In this document: positions 43,956-51,042 of the stretch, one piece after another | Layout of the letters: every line of letters begins with the position of its first letter | How positions within the stretch are numbered: position 1 is the stretch's first letter | NCBI GenBank assembly: GCA_013298125.1 | Contig: JAAFJP010000003.1 | Span: forward strand, 1-64,000 | Source of the DNA: Cytophagales bacterium | GTDB taxonomy: Bacteria; Bacteroidota; Bacteroidia; Cytophagales; Spirosomataceae | Direction of reading: 5' to 3' | Length of the DNA: 64,000 nucleotides | Notes under the pieces: generated by a model | Databases searched by the model: none | What the model was told of the DNA's origin: nothing | The model's input: the letters and a program-made list of their open reading frames with translations, nothing else | Made by a program: the position numbers and the translations under genes

Positions 43956-45005
43956 TCAATCCAAACCCAACACTTTTCTATTTAATTGTTTATCAATTCC
44001 ACTTTTTGCAAAATCATCAAAAGCCTTGTTAGTTGCCTCGATGATTTGATTTTGGATAAAAATTGCTCCTTCTTTTGCTCCTTGGGCAGGACTTTTGATG
44101 CAACATTCCCACTCTAAAATTGCCCAACCGTCAAAACCACATTCTGTTAATTTGGTAAAAATTTGCTTGAAATCTATTTGCCCATCACCTAACGAGCGGA
44201 AACGTCCAGCACGGTCTTTCCAGTCATTGAAACCCCCGTAAACACCCGTCATTCCATTGGGTCTAAATTCGGCATCTTTTACGTGAAAAGCTTTGATTCT
44301 TTTATGAAATATTTTAATAAACTCCACATAATCAAGTTGTTGCAAAAGAAAATGACTTGCATCGTAAGTCAAACAAGCGGCGGGATGAAAATTTACTTTT
44401 TCCAAAAAACGTTGATACGTTGCCCCATCAAAAAGGTCTGACCCTGGGTGGAGTTCATAGCCAAAAGTGATTCCGTGTTCATCGGCAAAATCCAAAACGG
44501 GCAACCATCTTCTCGCCATTTCGTCAAAGGCTTCATCAATTAAACCCTCCGAACGCTGAGGCCAAGGATAGAAAAACTGCCAAGCCAAACCTCCCGAAAG
44601 TACCGAAATATGTTTTGTTCCCATATTTTTGGAAGCCAAAACGGTCTTTTTCAATTCTTCGGTTGCCCATTTTACTCGTTCTTTATCATTCAAATTTTTC
44701 GGATAAAATGCCTGAAAAAGATTCTCATACACGGACGGCATACCCATCGCTTGCCCTTGTAGATAAGAAGCTAATTCTACCACTTCTATACCCAACTCAT
44801 TCAACTTATTTTTATACTCATCGCAGTACTCTTTTGAGGTGGCAGCTTTGTCTAAATCAATGGCACGAGCATCCCACGTTGGTATTTGTACACCTTTGTA
44901 ACCCAATGATTTTACCCATTTTGAGATAGAAATTATGTCATTAAAGGGAGCTTGATTATCAAGAAATTGAGCTAAAAATATGGCTGGTCCTTTGGTAGTT
45001 TGCAT
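43956..45005 (-). CDS. Sugar phosphate isomerase/epimerase-like TIM-barrel protein
   Basis: A 349-residue protein of the xylose-isomerase-like TIM-barrel superfamily. Recognisable stretches: GYKGVQIPTWDARAI, HISVLSGGLAWQFFYPWPQR, GYELHPGSDLFDG (metal-binding Glu), LTYDASHFLLQQLDY (Asp/His), AFHVKDAEF and GRFRSLGDGQIDF. Such proteins often partner with Gfo/Idh oxidoreductases in sugar or keto-glycoside breakdown. It is the first gene of the minus-strand block and is divergent to the AraC gene at 45364, so it is a likely target of that regulator. Its start codon overlaps a CATAGTACAA repeat. No signal peptide. Confidence 0.85.
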   Translation of the reverse strand: MQTTKGPAIFLAQFLDNQAPFNDIISISKWVKSLGYKGVQIPTWDARAIDLDKAATSKEYCDEYKNKLNELGIEVVELASYLQGQAMGMPSVYENLFQAFYPKNLNDKERVKWATEELKKTVLASKNMGTKHISVLSGGLAWQFFYPWPQRSEGLIDEAFDEMARRWLPVLDFADEHGITFGYELHPGSDLFDGATYQRFLEKVNFHPAACLTYDASHFLLQQLDYVEFIKIFHKRIKAFHVKDAEFRPNGMTGVYGGFNDWKDRAGRFRSLGDGQIDFKQIFTKLTECGFDGWAILEWECCIKSPAQGAKEGAIFIQNQIIEATNKAFDDFAKSGIDKQLNRKVLGLD

Positions 45006-45363
45006 AGTACAAAAGTATTCTAAGATATATTAGTATTTTTCAATTATTTGCTCAAATATGTGTACTATATTGAACATTACTTTAAAAATTTAAGAAATTC
45101 TATTCATTATTGTTGATATTAGTTCAAAAAACTCGTTTGAATTCAAATAAATTATTTTTATAAATATTTAAAGATTTCATAGTACAATATAGCATATTTT
45201 AACTCTATAACATTAGATGATTTAAAATAAATATTTTCTCTATTCATTTCAAAAAGTTAAAATCTACCATTAGGAAATATATTGCCATTTTTATAAATAT
45301 TATTAGTTATATGTACTGAATTTTCCAAAAAGTTATATTAAGTAGTCAATATTGTAGATAAAG
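45006..45363. promoter_or_regulatory. Divergent AT-rich regulatory region
   Basis: This 358-bp gene-free stretch lies between the isomerase-like gene (minus) and the AraC gene (plus). The 10-mer CATAGTACAA occurs at 45003-45012 and again at 45178-45187. The inverted octamers CTATATTG (45065-45072) and CAATATAG (45185-45192) are also present. These are candidate AraC binding sites, judged only from repetition and position. Confidence 0.5.
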
Positions 45364-46230
45364 ATGAACCCAATTCTTGAAAAAGTAACAATCACAGATA
45401 AACAATCCTTTGCTATAAAAGAGGAAATACTACCGTATATAAAAATCGGCTGGCACTATCACCCCGAATACGAATTAGTATTATTCACAGAAAGCACTGG
45501 CAAACGATTTATTGGCGACCATACTGACCGACTTGCTCCAAACGATATGCTGTTATTAGGTCCTTACCTACCTCATTATATGCGTAATGATGAAGAATAT
45601 TATCATGGAAACAAAGATTTGAGAATTAGGGCAATTGTTATTCATTTCAACGAAGATTTTTGTGGAAAAGGTTTTTTTGATATTCCAGAAATGGCAAGTG
45701 TTAAAAAACTACTCCAAAAATCAAGTTTAGGGTTGAAAATTTCAGGAGATACTCAGGGCAAATTAGCTCCTTTGATGGAACAACTTTTAGTCACATCAAG
45801 CTATAATAGACTCAGAATTCTGTTAGATATTTTGCATGAAATAGCCATGTGTTCAGATGCAGAATCCTTATCTTCAATGGGTTACACAAAATTTTCACCC
45901 CACGAAGATACTACTCGGATTGATAAAGTTTTTGAATATATTTTGCAGAATTATACCCAAGAAATTTCTTTGGAAGAGGTGGCTGAAAATATCAACATGA
46001 GTGTTTCGGCTTTTTGCAAGTTTTATAAGAAAAGAACTGGTAAAACATTTACGCAAACCCTCAACGAAATTCGGGTGGGTCATGCGTGTAAGTTGTTCAT
46101 TGAGAAGGGGTTATCGGTTTCGGAAGTGTGTTATCAAAGTGGATTTAATAATCTTTCATACTTTCACAGAAACTTCAAAAAAATCACCCATTTTGCTCCT
46201 TTGGAATATCGAAAGCGGTTTAATAATTAA
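45364..46230 (+). CDS. AraC-family transcriptional regulator
   Basis: A 288-residue regulator. A cupin-type sensor domain spans residues 1-120 (IKIGWHYHPEYELVLF, NDMLLLGPYLPHYMRND). Two helix-turn-helix units of the AraC type lie at about 185-285 (ISLEEVAENINMSVSAFCKFYKKRTGKTF; VSEVCYQSGFNNLSYFHRNFKK, cited in part as GFNNLSYFHRNFK). It probably senses a sugar or its acid. The divergent neighbour (43956) and the catabolic block behind it are the natural targets. Its stop overlaps the end of the convergent hydrolase gene by 4 bp. Confidence 0.92.
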   Translation: MNPILEKVTITDKQSFAIKEEILPYIKIGWHYHPEYELVLFTESTGKRFIGDHTDRLAPNDMLLLGPYLPHYMRNDEEYYHGNKDLRIRAIVIHFNEDFCGKGFFDIPEMASVKKLLQKSSLGLKISGDTQGKLAPLMEQLLVTSSYNRLRILLDILHEIAMCSDAESLSSMGYTKFSPHEDTTRIDKVFEYILQNYTQEISLEEVAENINMSVSAFCKFYKKRTGKTFTQTLNEIRVGHACKLFIEKGLSVSEVCYQSGFNNLSYFHRNFKKITHFAPLEYRKRFNN

Positions 46231-47312
46231 ATCCTCGCTTCCCCAATCATTTTCAAAAACGTGTTCCAAACTTGATGCTTGGGTTCTGTTGGATTTTTGT
46301 CAGTACCCATCCTCACGATGACCATGTTCCATTCTGGAATGATACAACATACATTGTGATTCAGTCCACTCAAATATGCCGTTTTCATAGGGGCATCTGG
46401 CATATTACTTAAACCATCAACGCTATTTGTCCACCAGTTGAATCCGTAAGAACCAGAGCCTTTGGTTGTAAGTCTATCTCCTTGAAAAACAGGCGTTTGT
46501 GAAGGTACTTGATTGCTCGTTGCCATCTCACACCATGCTTTTGAAATCAATTGTTTGCCGTTCCAATTGCCTTTATTGAGGAATAAAAGTCCGAATTTGG
46601 CTAATTGTCTGGCGTTTAATGTTACACCCGTGCAACCGTTATTAATGTCGATTCCGTTCGTTTTTTGTTCCGTTTCCCAAGTCCATTCGCCCATACCGAT
46701 TGGGTCGGTAATCTTTTCCGTTAAGTATTCTTTCATCGTTTTTCCCAACACATTTGTCAGGACTTTTCCGTACATCATTTGGGCTTCGTCCCAATATTCA
46801 TAATGCGTTCCTGAGGCAAAATGGGGTTGTTCGGGGGTGTAAGGTGTGAGAGACCAATCGGAGTTTTCATCATTCCAACGGCTTCTACCTTTGGCACTGT
46901 AACCAGAGGTCATGGTCGCAAAGTTCTTGAAAGTAATTTTTGGATAAAACTCCTTTAAACTTGGTTCATAGTCGCTGGCAAAATCCTCTAATTTCAGGCG
47001 TTTTTCATCAATCAATAAACCTAAAACTGTACTCGTGAAGGCTTTGGAACAGGAGTAAATAGTGTGTTTTCTACGTGTATTTTCACCTTCATAAATTACG
47101 ACACCATCCTTAATTATCAGCACCTCAGAATTCCCATCTTGGGCAGATTTTGACTTCAAATAGGCTAAGGCATTTTCAACCTTTGCTTCATCAAAACCTT
47201 TTGCTTCGAGCGTAGTTTTTGTCCATTCTTTGTTTGGAAAGATGGTTTTATTTATTTGACAAGAAATAATTAAAGTACTGATAATGAGGCTAATAAAGTT
47301 ATTTTTTATCAT
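46227..47312 (-). CDS. Exported class C beta-lactamase-fold serine hydrolase
   Basis: A 361-residue protein with a signal peptide or lipoprotein-like start (NNFISLIISTLIISCQINK; the Cys could be a lipobox). The SxxK catalytic motif is SCSK in HTIYSCSKAFTS near residue 82, and the C-terminal block GSGSYGFNWWTN resembles the esterase/penicillin-binding beta-lactamase family. Most members are esterases or peptidases and do not confer resistance. It overlaps the AraC gene tail-to-tail by 4 bp. Substrate unknown. Confidence 0.85.
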   Translation of the reverse strand: MIKNNFISLIISTLIISCQINKTIFPNKEWTKTTLEAKGFDEAKVENALAYLKSKSAQDGNSEVLIIKDGVVIYEGENTRRKHTIYSCSKAFTSTVLGLLIDEKRLKLEDFASDYEPSLKEFYPKITFKNFATMTSGYSAKGRSRWNDENSDWSLTPYTPEQPHFASGTHYEYWDEAQMMYGKVLTNVLGKTMKEYLTEKITDPIGMGEWTWETEQKTNGIDINNGCTGVTLNARQLAKFGLLFLNKGNWNGKQLISKAWCEMATSNQVPSQTPVFQGDRLTTKGSGSYGFNWWTNSVDGLSNMPDAPMKTAYLSGLNHNVCCIIPEWNMVIVRMGTDKNPTEPKHQVWNTFLKMIGEARI

Positions 47313-47350
47313 TTTGTATTCAACAAATTATTATATAAAATTCGTTTGTT

Positions 47351-48226
47351 TTAGTTGTAAACAAACTCTTCAATAGCTTCTAAAACTTGTTCTGGTGCTT
47401 CAATTTGAGGGTAATGCCCTATATTTTCTAATTTCGATACATTGGGATTAGGAACAGTTTTAATGTATTTCTCTACGACATGAATTCCTGAAACAGGGTC
47501 GTCAATCCCATTAATGAATTTAATGTTTACGTCAGTTGAACACATCGCATCAGTCCATCTTTTGCCGTATTTTTTTCGGTCATCTATGTAGTGTAATAGT
47601 TTTTTCGTCAATCGTATTCCATCATTATATTTTACCAGTTCCCAATAGTTATCTAATTCAGCAATATCTGGTTGCGAATCTCTACCAAAAACAGCACTAA
47701 TACTTTTTTCAAAGCGTTTTTTATTCAATAAATGGACAATGATATGACCCAATGGGCTTAACAATAGTTTCTGAACCTTCGTAGGCTGGTGTAATTCAGG
47801 AAACAAAGCTCCGTTCAGGAAAATCAATTTTTCTATTTTGAAAGGTAATTTATTTTCGTTATGCCTTGCCAGTAATTCTTGTCCAACAATAGAACCATAG
47901 TTATGGGCAACAATTATCACTTTATCACAATTTTGCTTCTTTACTAATTCAATAATCATATCTGTTTGATCCATTATTGAATAAGCATATTTTTTGGGCT
48001 TATCAGAAAAGCCAAATCCAATAAAATCAGGACAAAGCAAATGATTTTTTTCTTTTAATTTATTCCAAAGTAAATGATAATCCCAAGAAGATGTTGGGAA
48101 ACCATGAAGAAACACAATTTTTGAAGTAGATTCTGGGTTTGATTCTTGATAAAAAATATTGAAATTATTGTATTGAAAATATTTTCCATTCTCTTTCCAC
48201 TCTTGGAGTTTATTTAAATTTTCCAT
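47351..48226 (-). CDS. Alpha/beta-hydrolase, MEST-like, with Asn at the nucleophile position
   Basis: A 291-residue protein. The oxyanion loop HGFPTSSWDYH, FGFSDKP and C-terminal NIGHYPQIEAPE (His271) resemble epoxide-hydrolase/haloalkane-dehalogenase relatives. The stretch QELLARHNENKLPFKIEKLIF...LNGALFPELHQP (shown in part) is close to mammalian MEST/PEG1. The nucleophile elbow, normally HDxG, reads VAHNYGS: Asn109, codon AAC, in place of Asp. The enzyme may be inactive, may self-deamidate or may act as a binding protein. It sits between the beta-lactamase-fold gene and an exported sugar isomerase-like gene. Confidence 0.82.
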   Translation of the reverse strand: MENLNKLQEWKENGKYFQYNNFNIFYQESNPESTSKIVFLHGFPTSSWDYHLLWNKLKEKNHLLCPDFIGFGFSDKPKKYAYSIMDQTDMIIELVKKQNCDKVIIVAHNYGSIVGQELLARHNENKLPFKIEKLIFLNGALFPELHQPTKVQKLLLSPLGHIIVHLLNKKRFEKSISAVFGRDSQPDIAELDNYWELVKYNDGIRLTKKLLHYIDDRKKYGKRWTDAMCSTDVNIKFINGIDDPVSGIHVVEKYIKTVPNPNVSKLENIGHYPQIEAPEQVLEAIEEFVYN

Positions 48227-48247
48227 TACTTAATATTTTTGTTTAGT

Positions 48248-49093
48248 TTAAAATAACCGTCTCAAAAACTCAATACTTTTTGGCGTTTGTTGAAATGAAC
48301 GAGTTGATTCGTCTTCGATAAAAAAGTATTTTATTCCGATTTTTATACCCGTTCTGACTGACTCTTCGATATTCACTTCTCCGTCGCCCAAAGATACATT
48401 TTTCTCCACGTCCATTCTCCCAAATTGATTGCAAGCCGTGCCTTTCGTTCTGTCTTTTACGTGCATGGCTTTCCATCTTTTTGGATATTTTTCTAACCAA
48501 GTTACAGGATTATGTCCTGCATGATAGACCCAATTAATGTCCATTTCGTAACTTACTTGTTTTGGATGTGTCTCTTTTATCAATAAATCAATCAAATATT
48601 CATTTTTATAAGGACGAAATTCGTAGCCGTGTGGGTGATATAAAAACATTAACTGATTGTCTGTCAAAGTTTTACCAGCTTTATTGAATGCCTTGATGGC
48701 TCTCTGCGTTTCTTCCAAAGTAAAATCTCCCTCTACGTGCGGAATCCAGAAACAGACTAAATAGTCAGCCCCAACCGTTTTGGCATCGGCAATTACTTTG
48801 GCTAATTTGGCATCGTCTTCAAGGTCTTCAAAAGCAACACTTATTCCCTGAATTTTGAGATTATTGGCATCAGTTAATTTCTTAAATTCAGAGGCAGATA
48901 AATCGTAAAATCCAGCGGCTTCCACTTTCGTAATACCCAATCCATTCACTTTTTGTAAACTCCCTCCCACGTCTTTTTTGAGTTGTTCTCTGAAACTGTA
49001 CAATTGCACTCCCACAGGCGAAGGAGCGATTTGAGCCTGAGATTGATAAAAATAAAGTGAAAGGAATGCGAATAAAAAGAGTTTTGATTTCAT
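48248..49093 (-). CDS. Exported sugar phosphate isomerase/epimerase-like protein
   Basis: A 281-residue TIM-barrel protein with a signal peptide (MKSKLFLFAFLSLYFYQSQAQ). The core contains GVQLYSFREQLKKDVGGSLQ, FLYHPHGYEF (metal-binding His), YEMDINWVYHAGHNPV and MHVKDRTKGT, then SLGDGEVNIEESV. A periplasmic member of this superfamily is common in Bacteroidota next to secreted sugar oxidoreductases and may act as a 3-keto-glycoside lyase or isomerase. It is 21 bp from the MEST-like gene and probably co-transcribed. Confidence 0.85.
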   Translation of the reverse strand: MKSKLFLFAFLSLYFYQSQAQIAPSPVGVQLYSFREQLKKDVGGSLQKVNGLGITKVEAAGFYDLSASEFKKLTDANNLKIQGISVAFEDLEDDAKLAKVIADAKTVGADYLVCFWIPHVEGDFTLEETQRAIKAFNKAGKTLTDNQLMFLYHPHGYEFRPYKNEYLIDLLIKETHPKQVSYEMDINWVYHAGHNPVTWLEKYPKRWKAMHVKDRTKGTACNQFGRMDVEKNVSLGDGEVNIEESVRTGIKIGIKYFFIEDESTRSFQQTPKSIEFLRRLF

Positions 49094-49146
49094 GAGATTA
49101 TTGTTGAAAATTGATAAGATAATGGTTTATATTTTGTAATAATTTG

Positions 49147-49722
49147 TTACTCAACCGCCATGAAAACCAGTCCAATAGTCTCCAATTGGTCGGTTGCTGA
49201 ACCCCAAAAGCCAATCCATTTGCCTTTGAAATTGCCTTTTTTATCTCGATTAAATATATTTTGAAAGGCTATATCTCCCCCATTTCCCCCAAATCTTTTG
49301 GTTTTAGTACCATCCGAAAAATGAAAACAAATAGAATCAATAAACCAGCCCATTGTTCCGCTTATTCCCACTAATTCTTGGGATTTTTTTAAAATAATTT
49401 TTTCTTGCCAAATGCCCAACGTATCGCCAAAAACATAATCTTTTACTTGATTATTTTTACACAAAATACTCATTTTCAAACCTTTAACTACATTTTTTGC
49501 TTTGGTGAGATTTACTTGAATGCTTTGTAAATGTGAACCCTCTTCTAAACAAATCAACTTTTTGGTAACGCCTTCTTGGGCAATTTCACCACCGACACGA
49601 TTTCCAAAATGGATTTCTCCTAATAATGGCTTATGCGTAGGAGTTTGATAATCAGTCGCTTGTGAAAAGATAGTTTGACTTAATTTTAAGAAAATGATTA
49701 ATATTAAAAATACTTTTTTCAT
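49147..49722 (-). CDS. Exported jacalin-like lectin-domain protein
   Basis: A 191-residue protein with a signal peptide (KKVFLILIIFLKLSQTIFSQ). The jacalin-like beta-prism fold is suggested by the repeats VGISGTMGWFIDSICFHFSDG (shown in part: GWFIDSICFHFSDG), GGNGGD and GKWIGFWGSATDQLETIGLVF (in part: GSATDQLETIGLVF), which fit the G-x-x-G / LxxIG pattern. Binding of a carbohydrate at the surface or periplasm is likely. The gene lies between the exported isomerase-like gene and the malonate transport genes; no catalytic residues are seen. Confidence 0.75.
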   Translation of the reverse strand: MKKVFLILIIFLKLSQTIFSQATDYQTPTHKPLLGEIHFGNRVGGEIAQEGVTKKLICLEEGSHLQSIQVNLTKAKNVVKGLKMSILCKNNQVKDYVFGDTLGIWQEKIILKKSQELVGISGTMGWFIDSICFHFSDGTKTKRFGGNGGDIAFQNIFNRDKKGNFKGKWIGFWGSATDQLETIGLVFMAVE

Positions 49723-49753
49723 AAATTCAGTTTTGCCTTAAATTATACGGCTC

Positions 49754-49786
49754 AACGCAGGCTGGGTTTTGAACCCAGCCTGCGTT
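49754..49786. repeat. 15-bp hairpin repeat, covarying family
   Basis: AACGCAGGCTGGGTT (49754-49768), loop TTG, AACCCAGCCTGCGTT (49772-49786). It has the same architecture as 40251-40283, with three compensated base-pair changes in the middle of the stem. It lies between the jacalin-like and madM genes. Confidence 0.9.
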
Positions 49787-49801
49787 AATCAATTGATAAC
49801 T

Positions 49802-50560
49802 TTATATTATTGACTTTACGATTAAGAATAAAATCGAGGGACAAACCAAACATCCTAAACCTGTATAAAAAGTTGCGGTCATTGCACCGTAGGGTACTAA
49901 TTTTTCATCAGTTGCCGCCAAACCAGCCATTACGCCCGTATTTGTTCCAATCATTCCCCCAAAAATCATAGCGGTATGTGGGTTGTTTAGTCCAATAGAT
50001 TTGGCGATGAAAGGGGTAATAATTGCCACAAAAATTGCCTTAATCACTCCCGCCGCAATGCTCAAAGCCATGATGTCCGAACTTGCACCGATGGCAGCAC
50101 CCGTGACGGGTCCCACGATGTACGTACAAGCACCTGCCCCAATAGTCGTGAGGCTGATTGAGTCACGATAGCCGTAGAAATACGCCAACATTACCCCAAA
50201 AATAAAGGAAAGGCTGATTCCCAAAAATAGAGAAATCAAACCCAATAATCCTGTCTTTTTCATGATGAGAAGACTTGCACCAAAAGCGGTTGAAATAATG
50301 GCAAAATCTCTAAACATTGAGCCTCCCAACGTACCAAATCCATTGAAGATTTTTATATCAGCAATTCCTTTTTCACCATCTGTTTGAATTCCTCCAAAAT
50401 ACGCCAAAATTAACCCCAAAATGATGGCTATGGCGGCTGAGGGCAATTTTTTGTTGGTTAGTTTCTCAGAAATAATGCTTGAAAAATACATGATTAACCC
50501 GACGATTAAGAAAGCCAGAATCAAGCTGTTTCTTTCAAGAAATTTGTAAAATATTTCCAT
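49802..50560 (-). CDS. madM: Malonate transporter subunit MadM
   Basis: A 252-residue inner-membrane protein, the usual MadM length, with about eight hydrophobic helices (LILAFLIVGLIMYFSSII, AAIAIILGLILAYFGG, GLISLFLGISLSFIFGVML, YIVGPVTGAAIGASSDIMALS). With the small MadL subunit encoded upstream it forms a malonate/Na+ symporter in known systems. A malonyl-CoA synthetase-like gene follows in the set. The 97-bp gap to madL is filled by a perfect 27-bp hairpin (50598-50657), which is unusual inside a two-subunit transporter operon. Confidence 0.83.
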   Translation of the reverse strand: MEIFYKFLERNSLILAFLIVGLIMYFSSIISEKLTNKKLPSAAIAIILGLILAYFGGIQTDGEKGIADIKIFNGFGTLGGSMFRDFAIISTAFGASLLIMKKTGLLGLISLFLGISLSFIFGVMLAYFYGYRDSISLTTIGAGACTYIVGPVTGAAIGASSDIMALSIAAGVIKAIFVAIITPFIAKSIGLNNPHTAMIFGGMIGTNTGVMAGLAATDEKLVPYGAMTATFYTGLGCLVCPSILFLIVKSII

Positions 50561-50597
50561 TTTTTTTTAGTGGTTTTATTGGATTATATAAGATTCC

Positions 50598-50657
50598 AAT
50601 TTCTCAGTTTACGGAAGCCTTCGGTTTTTACCGAAGGCTTCCGTAAACTGAGAAATT
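50598..50657. repeat. Perfect 27-bp hairpin between madL and madM
   Basis: AATTTCTCAGTTTACGGAAG... (50598-50624) and its exact complement (50631-50657) are separated by TTTTTA. The right arm ends one base before the TAA stop of madL (50658-50660). In RNA it would form a long, nearly unbroken stem. Confidence 0.92.
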
Positions 50658-51038
50658 TTATGTTCTTATGGTTTCAATATCTGATTTTTGAATAAATTTT
50701 GCTAATAACGGAATCGCTGCAAAACAGATTATGACTGGAATAATGCCTACCAACAAAGTAATCATACCACTCGTTAAAGCCAGTTTTACATTCTGCGTTG
50801 CCGCCATTGCCACGATGATTGGAATATACATTTGATTCCAAAACTGAATACCACTTTGTGTTGGCAATGTAAACAAGTCTTTTTTTCTTAACCAATCCGT
50901 AAGAATCATTAATAAAATCATCGAAAAACCAACGCCTCCAACGTTCGCATTAATTCCGAGCCAATTGCCCAAAAGTTCCCCAAAAAGTTGCCCGACGATG
51001 TAACTGAACGCTAAAATGGCTACTCCGTAAATTATCAT
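50658..51038 (-). CDS. madL: Malonate transporter subunit MadL
   Basis: A 126-residue membrane protein with four helices (IIYGVAILAFSYIVGQLFG, GVGFSMILLMILTDWLRKKD, QMYIPIIVAMAATQNVKLAL, IITLL...IPVIICFAAIP). Length and sequence match MadL of malonate uptake systems. It pairs with MadM downstream. The gene for a MatB-like malonyl-CoA synthetase is 4 bp upstream, so uptake and activation are encoded together. Confidence 0.83.
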   Translation of the reverse strand: MIIYGVAILAFSYIVGQLFGELLGNWLGINANVGGVGFSMILLMILTDWLRKKDLFTLPTQSGIQFWNQMYIPIIVAMAATQNVKLALTSGMITLLVGIIPVIICFAAIPLLAKFIQKSDIETIRT

Positions 51039-51042
51039 AATC

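Noticed and set aside
46227-47312. Antibiotic-resistance beta-lactamase
   Set aside because: The fold is that of class C-like esterases and peptidases. Nothing shows beta-lactam hydrolysis, and the neighbours are metabolic.
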